A stretch of DNA of 49,745 nucleotides from Nymphaea colorata (GCF_008831285.2 NW_022204677.1:1-49745); one strand, 5' to 3'. Shown: positions 22,364-33,631, counted from the first letter of the stretch. Made by a program: numbers and translations. Notes: generated from the letters alone by a model not told the origin.

Positions 22364-23420
22364 TGAAATCCTTTCATCATGATTTACACCCAAAGTTGGA
22401 CTCTACCACCAGCCTCTGAAAAATGGCAGTCATTGTTTGTCTATTTCCTTACCGCCGACCACTGCAAGCTCCTCTGCAGTGCACATCAGTCCTCACCCAA
22501 GCCATGCCTGCTCGACAGCGCACAGTCCATTACCAGTAGTAGCCTCGCCTTCTGAGGAAGACCTTCTGCTAGAACCCATTGGGGAAGACAAGTTGAACCG
22601 CCAGTGAACGAGAAGTCAACAGCAAGTAGTAAGTTGGTTGCTACTTGGCACTCCGACACACACACACCAACATTGGCCCTATGCTTACCGGCCACTACCT
22701 CCCCACCCTCCTCTCTCTCTCTCTCTAGACCATCCTCTTATGGACCCTCCTTTAGCTTCCACCAGGCCTAACAACCATCAGTCGTGGCTAAGGTAATCTA
22801 CTGCCAGCCACCTGACGCCAGCAACTTGCCCACTACCACCGGTCCCTTGCTGGTAGGCTGAGGCCTCGGCCAACAGGCTGTCTTGTTGAAGACTTTGATC
22901 CGGCCATGCCCGGCTCGTACTAGGTATGGCTAGGCCACCTTGCCCTTGTCGAGCTGGTGCCCCAGCCCAGGTGATCCATCTCATGTCGAGCGCTCCCCGT
23001 CTGCATCATCCTCGCCTGTCGTCCTCCTCCGCACACCAGGCCAGAGTCTTGATACTTGGTACTGGCATGCCCTGTCAAAGAGCCTGACCAGCATTGAACA
23101 AACCAGCTAAGGCCAGCCTAGGGCCGCGGTCACAATCGCTACAGGTACATGGTCAGAGCCGATCCACAACCAGGTCTAGTTGGCAGGCAGTCCATGCCAC
23201 CACCACCTACTAGCTCTTGCCCTAGGCTGCCTTGCTACCCACTCTTCAAGGGACCCTTCTGTGGTTGACAGCCCTCAACAGATCCGCACATTCATGCGTA
23301 ACCTAGCCATGGGCTAGGTAGGCCCTAGGTGGACTTATAGCCAAAGGCCTCATGACCTAGTTGGGAGGTCTACTCTATGGACTGCAAGGTTGCCAAGTTT
23401 TGAGCACCTCATATAAAGTC
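22360..23420 (+). other. GC-richer non-coding stretch ending in a TATA-like element
   Basis: The base composition changes sharply to GC-richer DNA (short words such as gccagc, ccaccacc, cctaggt) and returns to pyrimidine-rich DNA after 23420. No frame has a recognisable domain. At its right end 'ctcatataaagtcccc' (about 23409-23422) lies just before the pyrimidine array, similar in layout to a U3 region and leader, but its sequence does not match the TATA regions at 18.0, 21.2 and 27.1 kb. Confidence 0.4.
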
Positions 23421-24855
23421 CCCTCCTTGCCTATTTTTCTCTCTCCTTCTCACATGATTTGGTCCCTTTTCTTGCTCTCTTTCTTCCATCTCTCCTCCTC
23501 TATCTTTTATTAGGCTCTCTCTTATCTTTCCATTTACTTTATCTCATAAAATCACTTTTTCTTTTGATTTTATTAGTTGCTCATTTTCTTAGATCCCTCT
23601 CCACTCTTCAATTTATCTCTTAAAATTCCTCTTTTTCTCTCTTTCCTCTTTTTCTCTGTTTTATTAATATTTCTCTCTTACTTCATCTCTCTTTTATTGA
23701 CCACACTCTCTCTTCGATCTCTTTCCCCCTCTCTTTATTTTTTCTTCCTCTTTTATTAATCTTCTTCTCTCCGCTTGATATCTCTCTCTCTGCTCTTTCT
23801 CTTTGACTTTATTTCCTCAACTAAAATCTCTATTTCCCTCTCCATTATTCAACACATACTCTCTCTCTCTCTCTCCAATTACTCTTTTAAAATATTTTTT
23901 TCTTTTTCTTTTGTTAATCGCTAGCTCTCTTTCTTCCATCTCTCCTAAAATCTCTTTTTCTCCCTCTTTTATTAATTGCTATCTCCTTTTCTTGGATCTC
24001 TCTTTTTTCTCTCTCTTCTATCTCCAAGCAATATCTCTCTTAAAATGTCTCCATCTCTATCTTTTATTTATCCATGTATCTCTCTTTATGATTTTTCTCT
24101 TAAAATCTCTTATTCTTTCTATTTCATTAATTTCTCTCTCTTATATTTGTCTCTTCTTCTCTCTTTGATTTCTCTCTTAAAATCTCTTTTTCGTTTGTAT
24201 ATATACACACACACACAAACACATATCTTTCTTTGATGTCTTTCTTAAAATCCATTTTTCTCTCTCTTTTATTAATTTTTATCCCTCTCTTTCTCTCTCT
24301 TTTTTATTTCTCTCTCCTTTATTTCTCTCTCCTTTTCTCTTTCCTTATTTGATTTCTCTCTTAAAATATTTCTTTCCCTTTTATTAACCTCTCTTTCTCT
24401 TTTTTATTTCTCTCTCTCTCTCTCTCTTCTTTTTCACTCTCTTCTCTCACTTTTTGATTTCTCTGAAAATATCTCTTTTTCTCTCTTTTATTGATATCTC
24501 TCTCTTCAATTTCTTTCTTGGAAACTTTCTTTTCTCTCTTTTATTAATCTCTTTCTGATTTCTCTCTTGAAATCTATATTCCTCTCTCCCTCTCTCTTTA
24601 ATTTTTCTTTTAAGATATCTTTCTCTTCCTTTTATTAGTCTTTCTGCTCCCTCTTCATCTCTTCAATTTATATATATATATATATATATATATCTCACTC
24701 TGATTTCTCTCTTAAACTATTTTTTCTCTCTTTTGTTAATCTCTCTCACTTCGATAACTCTTTCTTTCTCTATGATTTCTCTCTTAATTTTTTCCCTTTT
24801 ATTGATCTCTCTCTCTGTTTGATTTTTCTCTTAAAATATTTATTTCTCTCTCATA
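23421..24855 (+). repeat. Pyrimidine-rich degenerate tandem array
   Basis: Nearly all C and T on the plus strand for over 1.4 kb. The recurring order is 'tttttctctcttttattaat', then a (tc) run, 'ttgatttctctcttaaaat', at irregular spacing of about 50-100 bp. It contains a TA run at about 24668-24693. Polypyrimidine frames here (for example 23803-24168) read as Ser/Leu/Phe/Ile strings and are not genes. A further stretch of the same kind lies at 26026-26112. Confidence 0.85.
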
Positions 24856-24900
24856 GTGTTAAACTACATCTTTAACCACCTTTTAATCATCATTCTCTTA

Positions 24901-25646
24901 CGCTTTGTTTGGATGGAGGGAAAGGGAAGGAAAGGGAGGGATGAAAATGAATGGAAAGGAAAGGGAGGGAATGGGAATGAGAAAGGAAGGGAATTGAAAG
25001 AAAATGAAAGGAAAGATGTGATTATAAAGCTTGTTTTGATAGAAAAGAATTAATTGCTAAAATCACGTTTGTATGTACTAGATAAAGAAAAGAAAAGGAT
25101 AGAATTTTAATACTTTAGAATAATACCCCTAACATTCAAAAATTTATCATTCAAATAAAAATATTTTTAATTTGATTTCCTGATTCAATAAAAGAGGAAC
25201 CATACTTACACTTGACATTTCATTCTGTAGTAATAAATATGATAAAAATTTATATCAATCGAACAAAACGCCATTTTTAGGTGCACTAATTAGATGACAT
25301 AAAAATGACAAAAACTTGAGTTTGTAAAGGGGCCATTGTGAAATACCATCTAAGTCTCGAGTAGTGGTGGAAGGGAGAGAAAGAGACACACAAAGTTGGT
25401 TGATGTCTCTTCTGAGGGCTGGTGGAAAGGGTATACACAGTAGAAAGGGATAGGTTTTTCTTTCCCTCCCAATTATGGAAGGATTGGATTTACATTAGAG
25501 ATCTCTTTCATTTCCCTCCCTTTCCTTTCTCTCCCTTTGCTACCAAACAAACTTTTTATTTTCCTTTCATTTTCTTTTTTTAATTAATCAACCAAACAAA
25601 GGATTGATTGTTCTTTCCTTTACTTTTCCTCCATCCAAACAGGGTG
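24901..25646. mobile_element. Harbinger/Tourist-like MITE
   Basis: A 746-bp element. Left terminus cgctttgtttggatggaggg, right terminus ctccatccaaacagggtg, inverted repeats of about 22 bp with a few mismatches. The 3-bp flanking direct repeat is TTA (24898-24900 and 25647-25649), the target preferred by PIF/Harbinger transposases. The interior ends are purine-rich (left) and pyrimidine-rich (right), giving long subterminal complementarity. No coding capacity. A partial inverted relative is at 2215-2378. Confidence 0.8.
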
Positions 25647-25649
25647 TTA

Positions 25650-26025
25650 ATATATACCTGTTGACCATCGTAATAGTAGTCTCAAAAGAATAAATTTCCT
25701 AAACATGCACATCCTCGATTAAATTGAAGCACAAAAAGGCATGAGAAGCGTTACTTTCATCAACTTCTTCTAGAATAGGCGCTTCTCCCATACTCAATGG
25801 TGGAAGAGAGATATTCTCATAATCCCAAAGATAAACACACACATATATATATATTTTTCCTTATATAAGCCTCTAAGGAACCTTTGGAGACTTACCCTAA
25901 GCTCTTCACTGATCCCTAGTTCAATTTCCAGCCTATATAAAAAATGAAGTCTTCTGTAAATTTCTAAAATTATTTCTTGAACTTACAATCTTAAGTTTTA
26001 TCAAATTTATGATATCTGATTATTA
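25650..26025. other. Non-genic stretch between array halves
   Basis: AT-rich DNA with a short CA/TA run near 25837-25855 and no recognised gene. Confidence 0.5.
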
Positions 26026-26112
26026 AAGCAAATCTCTTTTTTTCCCTCTCTTATATTATCTCTTAAAACATCTTTTTTTCTCTCTTATTAATCTTTCCTC
26101 TCTCTTTCTTCG
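26026..26112 (+). repeat. Short remainder of the pyrimidine array
   Basis: Again 'ttttctctcttattaatc'-type words on the plus strand, directly left of the strand switch. Confidence 0.65.
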
Positions 26113-26219
26113 ATTTGTTGGCTGGATGTGGAAAATGCTGGTTGTGTTACTTGGAAAGTTGTGTGGCTCTTAAGAATAACTAGATTTTAGACAAAGGATC
26201 GTAGGAATTTAAAACTTAA

Positions 26220-27050
26220 GACTTTGAGAGATAGAGAAAAAAAGGGCGAGAGTGAGAAAGAGATAGAGATTTTAAAAAGAGAGAGCGAGAGAGCTTAAGA
26301 AGAAATCAAACAGAGAAACAAAGAGAAATCAAAGACAAAGCAAGAGAGAAAGGAAGAGAGATGTTATGAGAGAGATCAAAGAGAGAGAAATAGACAAATT
26401 GTAGAGAGAGTGTGACTAATAAGAGAAAGAGAGAGAGAGAGAGAAAAATCTAAGGGAGTTGGAGAGAGGTGTAGAGATTTTAAGAGAGAAATGGAAGAGA
26501 GTTAGAGAGATATTAATAAAAGAGAGAAAAATAGTTTTAAAGAGAGAAATCAAAGAGAGAGATGGGAAGAGAGAGAGTTTAAAAAAAATAGATAAATCTA
26601 AGACAAAGAGAGGGAGATTAATAAAAGCAATAGAAAAGTAGAATTTAAGGGAGAAATTTGAAGAGATGCACAGATTAATAAAAAAGAAAAAGGAAAGATT
26701 TTAAGAGAAAACTCCAACCGAGGGGGAACGGAGAGAAAAAGATCAAAGAGAGAAATATTAATAAAAGAGAAAAAATTAATAGAGAAACCGAAGTGAGGGA
26801 GATAGGAAAAGGTCATAATAAAAGCAAGAGAAAAAGTGATTTTAAGAGATACTAGAAATTGACCAGAGCGGTATTATAAAAGAGAGAAAAAAAGAATTTA
26901 AGAGAGGAATCAAAGAGAGAGATATTTGAAAGAGAGATAAGTTGAAGAGAGAGAGAGAGAGAGAGAGAGGTTAATAAAAAAAGAGAAAGAGAGACTTAAG
27001 TGACAATCAAAGAGAGAGAGAGAGAGAGAGACTCAAGGTTACAAGTAAGA
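26220..27050 (-). repeat. Purine-rich degenerate tandem array (inverse of the pyrimidine array)
   Basis: Nearly all A and G on the plus strand; the minus strand shows the same units as 23421-24855 (ttttattaatctctctc, tttgatttctctcttaaaat). So the two arrays are inverted relative to each other, with the switch in about 100 bp at 26113-26219. On the minus strand the array lies downstream of the TATA-like element at 27115-27125. Confidence 0.85.
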
Positions 27051-27240
27051 AAGTACTAGACGTTCCCCAAGGGTTACCTCATGCCCAAAAGAGAAGATTG
27101 TGGAGATATTTATAGAGAGTTTTGGAGCCAAAACTCAAAATTTGAATTTTTTGAATTTAACAACATTTTCATGCAAATTCTAAGTATTTTTCAATGTTTT
27201 TAAATTTTTCTCTCTTTCGTTTAAATTTTTCAAAGCATTG
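27051..27240 (-). mobile_element. Promoter-like fragment, copy 3 of the large repeat family
   Basis: Plus strand 'tttatagagagttttggagc' followed by 'aaaactcaaaatttgaa' and 'acattttca' matches the equivalent parts of copy 1 (about 18009-18072) and copy 2 (about 21250-21312). On the minus strand CTATAAATA is followed by a leader with 'tttgggcatgaggtaaccc', like copies 1 and 2, and then by the polypyrimidine array. The rest of the block is missing. Confidence 0.6.
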
Positions 27241-27244
27241 GGTT

Positions 27245-29083
27245 AATGGTGTTCTTTTATAAATGACGATGTCTTCATATGTAATTGTGGTAAATGGTAA
27301 GGAGTGTGATTTTTTTTTTCATGCCTAGCGTGGACTTCGACAAGGTGGTCCCATTTCTCCTTTTCTGTTTATTTTTCTGATGAAGATTCTTTCTAGGAAA
27401 CTTCAATGGGAAAAATCTTGAGGAGCTTTGAAGGTGCCGAGAGTTATTGGATACAATTTAATCTACCTTGCTTTGCCGATGACATAATGTTGTGACTTGT
27501 GTTCAACTGCTGAAAAAGATTCTATTCTAGCAATCAAAGCAGTGTTTGCTGATTTTGCGGTAAATGCTGGTTTGGAAATAAACCACTCAAATTCCTGTAG
27601 TAAACCACTCAAATTCCTGTTTTGTTGCTTTTCATGTGGAGGTTTTAATGTTTGTTGAGTTTGAGCATATTTTGGGCTTGAAGGCGGTGCCCTTGCCTAT
27701 CTCCTATTTAGGGTTGCCACTGTTTACGGTCTCTCTCCTTGTTCAATATTGTGACCCCTTAAGGGAGAAGATCTTGAAGAAACTGGCTCTATGGAAAAGT
27801 AGATTACTTTCTTTCCAGGGTAAATCATGTTTAATCATGCATGTTATTGAAAGTGTTATAGGATTTTGGATGAGATGCTTTAAGGTTCCTAATTCTGTTG
27901 CCAGAGATATCTCAAGAAAATGTGCATGTTTTTTTTGGGCAGAGCAAGAAGGAAGTAAGACACTTCATGCTATCAGCTGGCATCAATTGTGTGGTCATCT
28001 GAAAGAAGAAATCTATGGACATTTAATTCTGCTCTTCTTCTATATCCTGCTAAAAATTCTATCTTAGCAACCTCTTTATGGTCTGCTTATCTAAAGTTGA
28101 AATATTTGGATTGTGACAGTCTTTGGACTTGTAGAAAAATTTGAAATATGTCATTGATTTGGAAAGGTGTCCTGGATAGCTGGCAGGCAGTTGGTCATCA
28201 AATTCATTGGGATGTAGGGGATGGCAGACAGACTAAGTTTTGGTTGGGCAACTGGGTAGGGATGTCAACGGATCGGATTCGGATCGGATACATCTTTAAT
28301 CATATCCGCTTTTTCGGATATTCATATATTCGGATTCGGATTCAGATTCAAATTCGAATAAACCGAAGTCATATCCGAATCCAAAATCCGATTTTACAAT
28401 CTGAATCCGATTTTTATATTTATATCCGAATTCGAATCTGAATTTTGAACTGGATTTTGCCATTTTTCAAGTATTAGATAGAGGATATTTGTATAAAAAT
28501 GAATCTGATCCAAATCTGTATCCGAATCTGATCCGATATTTATGTATATCCAAATCCGAATCCGATCGGATGTCATTTATTAAATCTGAATCCGATCGGA
28601 TTTCTTAATCGGATAGTAAATTTTTATCCATATCTGATTTTTTCGGATCGGATCGGTAGGATATCCGATTCAAATCGGATATATTGACATCCCTACAACT
28701 GGGGTTGAGGACTTTTGTCTTCTACAAGCAGATCAGGAAGAAGTAGATGACCTGATCATTTCTTGAAATGGTATTGCGTGATATGCTTTTGACTTATCAA
28801 ATAGGACTTAGCTCTTGATCACTGGATTATGGAATGTAGATTGACTCTGATCGATTTCTTGAAATGGTATGGTGCGTGATATGCTTGATGTAATGGATTA
28901 TGAGATCAAACATTTATGAAGAATGAATATATAGAATAGAAAAAGACCAATTTAGAATGGAGAAAGTTGCATAGTGTTGTAAAGCAATTCTTCGTGCTAA
29001 ATGTGTTGTTTTCTGACTTTAGAAAGGAGATTTTTCATGCAAGATGGAATCAAACATTTTGGAATATCTATAGCCAATAGATG
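27245..29083 (+). pseudogene. L1-type LINE, reverse transcriptase part (first fragment)
   Basis: Remains of ORF2 of a plant L1 retrotransposon, which copies its RNA at a nicked chromosomal target. Visible RT motifs: RGLRQGGPISPFLF near 27330, FADDIML (catalytic Asp pair) near 27475, PISYLGLPL near 27700, then the thumb region with W-KSRLLSFQGK and FFWAEQ, and VGDGRQTKFW near 28215. An open frame of 143 codons (27636-28067) survives; elsewhere there are stops and shifts. Endonuclease and the first RT motifs are missing on the left, as in 5'-truncated LINEs. The fragment is interrupted by a hAT MITE at 28257-28695 and cut at 29083 by the gypsy element; it resumes at 34108. Confidence 0.88.
28257..28695. 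mobile_element. hAT-type MITE inserted in the LINE
   Basis: A 439-bp element with perfect 12-bp ends tagggatgtcaa / ttgacatcccta and a perfect 8-bp target duplication caactggg (28249-28256 and 28696-28703). The interior consists of variants of 'ggatatccgaatccgatcgga', giving internal symmetry. It is the best-preserved member of the family that also occupies 6-385 and 40223-40715. Confidence 0.95.
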
Positions 29084-29483
29084 TGTCACGGGCTGACTTT
29101 CTTCGGCCCATGCGGCCCGGCGATAGCACATTCATCGTAAGCCTAAAGGACTCAAGAGTTTGCGGAGGACTTGACAATAACGCAGGCGCAAGGAAATCAA
29201 AGATCGCAAGGAAATCTGAGGGATGCTCTTACAATGAGCATAAATTGCATTGATCACAAGAGCGATGTAAGCAAATATGTTTGGAAAGAAATCACAGCTT
29301 TACTTACATAGAATGGCTGAGGCCTCTTACAAGATTCAAATGCCGACCACCCAAAATACAAAATCCCTTATATGTACTTGGGATCGGTGGGAGGGTGCTC
29401 CATTACTAGTAAACAAATGTGTAATCAAAGATATAGTAAGCAAAAGAAAAGTAAGCACAAATAGATTCAGACTTAGGCGAACA
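29084..29483 (-). repeat. 3' LTR of the gypsy element
   Basis: 400 bp; on the plus strand it starts tgtcacgggctgac and ends aggcgaaca. Pairs with 33708-34107. Confidence 0.95.
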
Positions 29484-29497
29484 ACATCTCCCCTTGT
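29484..29497 (-). promoter_or_regulatory. Polypurine tract of the gypsy element
   Basis: The minus strand reads aaggggagatgt immediately before the 3' LTR, the usual position and composition of the plus-strand primer of LTR retrotransposons. Confidence 0.75.
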
Positions 29498-29499
29498 TG

Positions 29500-30580
29500 A
29501 TGATGGTGTTCTTTGTAGGATCGGCTCCCGCTGTGGCATGCTCCTCCCTAGGTCTTCTTCATCAGCATGGAAAGGCTTCAAGTTGCAGACATGGAACACT
29601 GGATGTACTTTGAAGTCTAGTGGTAAGTTTAACTTGTACGTTAGCTTGCTGATCTTCTTGATCATGATGAATAGTCGTTCGTACTTTCGTATCAGGACAT
29701 GGTGTTCCTCATGAAAGATTCTTGTACGATCTGGGTACAGCTTCACGAGGACATGAACTCCAACTCTAAACTCTACAGGATGTCGCCTTTTGTCGGCCCA
29801 TTTCTTCATCTTCTTGGCTGCCTTGTGCAAGAACACCTTGGTTAGCTCTGTCTGCTCCTGCCAGTCTCTGACAAACTGATAAGCGAAGATGGCCTTCCCT
29901 TTTCTTGAGCAATGAGAGTGTGTGGCATCAACGACTGTTGATCAGTGGCTATCTCGAATGGACTGTGCCCCGAAGACTCGCTCTTTTGTAAGTTGCAGTA
30001 GAATTGGGCTACATCAAGTAATTTCACCCAATTTTTCTGATTCGTGCACACAAAGTGCCTAGCCATCAGTCTGTGGGTGGAAGCTTGTTGAAAACAATAA
30101 GTCCGAGCCCAGCAGTCAAAACACTTATCGTCAAAACTTGCCTATGTAGCTGGCCATCACGATAGCTAACAATACTTTTTGGCACACCCCAATACTTTAC
30201 TATATTCTTAGGAACAACTTTTTTGTCTTCTTTGTAGGGCACTCCTTTGAGGTTGGGATAAATGTCGCATACTTGGAGAATCGATTAACAGCCATCAAGA
30301 TAGAGCTGAGTCCATCGACCTTTGGGAGACCAACATTGAAGTCCGTGGATAGACTTTCCAGCGGATGCTCCAGAATAGGAAGAGGTTCCAATGAGCCGGC
30401 AGTCTTCTAATTGACTCCCTTGTCTTGACGACAGATGAGGCACGTCTTCACATAAGTCTCCACATCATCCTGCATTTGTGGCCAGTAGTAGCCACGTTCA
30501 GGTAAGGCCAAGGTTCGCTCCTAGCCAGGATGGCCTGCCCACAAAGTATTGTGGCACTCCTTCAATAGTTCTCACCGAAG
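29500..30580 (-). pseudogene. Gypsy integrase remnant
   Basis: The integrase would insert the cDNA into the chromosome. Seen from N to C on the minus strand: a zinc-binding part with YYWPQMQDDVETYVKTC and CLICRQDK (about 30420-30500); the core start DFNVGLPKVDG with RFSKYATFIPTSKECP (about 30240-30350; the usual VDRFSK reads VNRFSK); a YRDGQ stretch near 30150; and the C-terminal part with KNWVKLLDVAQF, SGHSPFEIATDQQ and a C-terminal beta-barrel with VFHVCNLKPFH (29500-29836). The middle of the catalytic core is scrambled by shifts. The frame runs into the polypurine tract soon after the barrel, and I see no chromodomain. Confidence 0.88.
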
Positions 30581-30984
30581 ATTTCCCCACCTTGGCACAA
30601 ATACTCGTCCACCTCGAGTGAGAAGGAGTCCATTCACAACGAAAATCTCCTGGTCCTGCCCGTCTTAGCTAGGGATACTAGATGCTTTGCCGTAGAGTCT
30701 TGTTGCATGCCTTCTTGAATAAGTTCTAGAAGGTTGCCCCTCTAGTTGCACTTCAGAAGCCCCTATTCACGTGGCCGCAAGCTTTGCCTTGCAACTCAGT
30801 GTGTCTACCCCCACTCATATTCCAACACGAAGTCAAACTCGGCCAGGAATTATTGCCAATGAGCCTACTTGGGAGATAACTTCTTCTGCATCTAGAAGTA
30901 GCTCGTGGCTAGATTATCTGTCTTCACGACTGCGCTCCCAGCAAAAAGTGTCTCCATATACGAAGGCAGTGCACGATTGTAGTT

Positions 30985-31175
30985 ATTTCTCATTTGTGAA
31001 CATTATAGCGCTTCTCTGCTTCCTTCAACTTTTGGCTCTCATAAGCAATTGGATGCTCCTCTTGCATCAATACGCCGCCAATGGCAAAATCGAAAGCATC
31101 AGTGTGTACTTCAAAAGGTTTCAAGTGGTCGGGCAACTTATGCACAGCCTCTCTCACAAGAGCTCTCTTCAATTC
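30985..31175 (-). pseudogene. Gypsy RNase H remnant
   Basis: The minus strand encodes FEVHTDAFDFAIGGVLMQ and HPIAYESQKLKEAEKRYNVH, the start of the RNase H domain of Ty3/gypsy polyproteins, where FEVHTDAS is usual. This domain removes the RNA from the RNA-DNA hybrid. Shifts separate it from the RT. Confidence 0.85.
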
Positions 31176-31319
31176 TTCAAAGGCATCTTGGGCAGACTAC
31201 GTTCAAGGCCAAGCGGTGTTCTTCTTGAGCAAGTCAATGACAGGTGTAACAATTAGAGAATACCCCTCGATGAACCATATGTAATAGTTGGTCAATTCGA
31301 GGAAGGACCGCAACTCAGG

Positions 31320-31870
31320 TACTATAGCTGGCTAAGAAAACTGATCTCCTGTTGACTAAAGAGACACTTCTCCTTTTTCACATAGAGATCATTCTCCTTT
31401 AATGCTCTGAACACCGTCTGCAGATGACTGACATGCTCCTCCATGCTGCGTCTAAAGACCATGATATCATCAAGATAGACTACCACGAACTTGTCAAGGT
31501 ACGGGCAGAAGATCTTGTTCATTAGTGTTGAGAATGTTGCTGGCGTATGCCAACCTGAATGGCATAACTAAGGATTCATAAGCACCCTAGCGGGTGACAC
31601 AAGTAGTCTTTGGTTCATCCCCTTCTACTATCCTGACTTGCCAATAGCTCGATAGCCCGATCGAAGATCCAACTTTGGAAAGATTCATGTATTTCCCAAT
31701 TGATCGAATAAGTCACCAATGAGCACAGATACTTGTTCTTGATTGTTACCTTGTCCAATGCAGGATAGTCGACACACAGTCTCTTTGAGCCATCGTGTTT
31801 CAGCTGAAACAACACAGGTGTTTCATAAAGAGCCTTGGAGGGCCTGATGATTCCTCCCGCCAACATTTCA
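31320..31870 (-). pseudogene. Gypsy reverse transcriptase remnant
   Basis: The minus strand shows [24 protein letters not shown] and DKVTIKNKY, then after a frame change DLFDQLG and KLDLRSGY (motif A), then YLDDIMVF (31466-31477 codes YLDD, the catalytic motif) and HVSHLQTVF. At least one shift and one stop lie between motif A and the YLDD segment, so the enzyme cannot be made. Confidence 0.9.
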
Positions 31871-32050
31871 TCTAGTTGACGTCACAATTCCTTCAACTCC
31901 ATGGGACTCATCTGGTAAGGCGCCATTGCAGGTGGTTTTGCACCTGGGACCAATTCAATAGCATGATCCACTTCAGTCGTAGTGGCAGTCATCTGGGGAG
32001 TTCCACAGGCATCATTTCTGTGAACTCTTCCAAGATAGGCACAAGTGCCT

Positions 32051-32535
32051 CTAGGACCGAATCAAGGGAGTTTTCAGCCACTTCCTTGTTCGCCACCAAG
32101 GAAACTTCTCATCAAGAATACCGATGGCACGCAGATGCAGCATTGGGATTATCTTTGCCAAACTGAGAAGCTCCATGCCTAGGATCATCTTGAAATCATC
32201 CATCGGTGCCACCGAGAAGTTTGCTTTTCCAGACCAGCTCTCAATCTTCACTACTACATCCTGGACCACTCCGTGGATGGACTTCGCCTCTGAGTTCACC
32301 ACCTTCATGCGTAACTCCCCCTCTCTAGGGTGAAGCCCAATCTCTTCGCCTCCTCTTTCGAGACAAAGTTGTGTGTTGCACCAGCATCCACCATCGCTGT
32401 CGTGGACTTTCCATTCACCAAGATGTCCAAGTACATGAGTCATGTGGCTGTCATTGTTGTCACCTTCAGGGTCTCCTTCAAAGCACTGAGGATTTGGAGA
32501 GCGCTCATATGCTTCCTCTTCTTGACCCTGCACAG
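32051..32535 (-). pseudogene. Gypsy aspartic protease remnant
   Basis: The minus strand at 32341-32400 codes VDAGATHNFVS, the active-site region of retroviral-type aspartic proteases, with Ala in place of the usual Thr or Ser after the catalytic Asp. The following FSVAPMDDFKMILGMELL (about 32165-32220) is the second conserved part. The active-site segment lies in a different frame from the longest open frame across this stretch, so a frameshift is present. Confidence 0.82.
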
Positions 32536-32579
32536 AAAAGTCAGATTGTTTGGAAGTGCTGGCCTAGTTGCTTTTGACA

Positions 32580-33631
32580 TTCGGGCATTTAGAAGCAAAG
32601 TGATTCCCACTACAGTGCCAACACTTCAATCCTTGTGGTGGCCGGAAAGGCCTATAAGTGTTGCCATCTCACGCATTTTCACCATTGTTCTTCTGAGACC
32701 GCTGCATTAGTGTTCCCCTTTTCTACTTGTCGAGTTCTCCGATTGTTCCCACCACTTTTGTGGTTGCTGTTTGCACCCTTATTGGAATTGTAGGGCTTGT
32801 ATTCAAACTTCAGCCGCCTTAAGGTATCTACCAGGCTTTTGGCCGCTGCAAGGGCACTACTCAAGTCTTTTGGGTCTTGTCGCCAGAGTTTTTGCTCCAC
32901 CCATGGTTGTAATCCATTCATGAAATGGAATAGTCGATCCTCGTCAGACATTCTTGAAATTTCAAGCAACTTCGTTGTGAATGCTTGAGCATAGTCATGG
33001 ATCGATCCGATCTGCTTGAGTTCCATCAATGGCCGTCTTGCAAGATATTCTATGTCTTTGGGCAGGAAATACTCGCACATCTCATGCTTGAATTCCTCCC
33101 AAGTATCAATAGTGCAGATGCCACTTTCGACGTCACTCTCCCACCTCCACCACCACAGCATGGCATCATCCATCAGAAACATTGAGGCAGTTGTGATCTT
33201 CATTTCATCATCATGGATCTGGTTCACCTTGAGGTATTTTTCGAGATGATAGAGAAAGTTCTCGAATTCCTTAGCATTTCGAACATCGCTATACCTCTTT
33301 CGTCCCCTCTAGGAAGCCGATTATCCAGGGTCCTATTTCACATTCTGAGGACTTCCATCTCATCCTCCATCGCAGCTAAACAGGCTAAAACTTCTCCTAA
33401 CTGAGAGTTCACCTGGTCCATATTCTGATTTGTCCCAACATTGTACTCTTCGAAGCTCCGTGCAGCTTCGGTCATGGAATGAGTCAAGGAGGCAATGGTT
33501 GTCTCGGTCGCAACCAGCCGTGCTTCCATTCCTTCATTGGTCACACTCGTCTTCTTTTGTTGACGAGTCTGTACTCCCTCCGCTACAGAATTCTGTTCAT
33601 CTGCAGCCATGATGCCACAGATAGCAGCCAA
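32580..33631 (-). pseudogene. Gypsy gag remnant
   Basis: Gag would form the particle that packages the element's RNA. It starts near the ATG ending at 33609-33631 with a variable N-terminus (two shifts or stops around 33230-33340). It contains a capsid-like domain (33227-32800; AMLWWWRWESD, TWEEFKHEMCEYFLP, SIHDYAQAFT, FMNGLQPWVEQKL) followed by a basic linker and, at about 32600-32640, a zinc knuckle CWHCSGNHFASKC (CX2CX4HX4C). A stop separates the linker and the knuckle. Confidence 0.88.

Noticed and set aside
22360-23420. GC-rich stretch as a gene exon
   Set aside because: All frames are broken by stops within about 70 codons and none shows a domain; composition alone is not evidence.
23577-24236. 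Leu/Ser/Phe-rich frames that look like membrane proteins
   Set aside because: They are readings of the degenerate TC-rich array; hydrophobicity results from T and C content.
30771-31256. 161-codon plus-strand frame
   Set aside because: Antisense shadow of the gypsy RNase H region, whose motifs are clear on the minus strand.
32330-32710. 126-codon plus-strand frame
   Set aside because: Antisense shadow of the gypsy protease and zinc-knuckle region.
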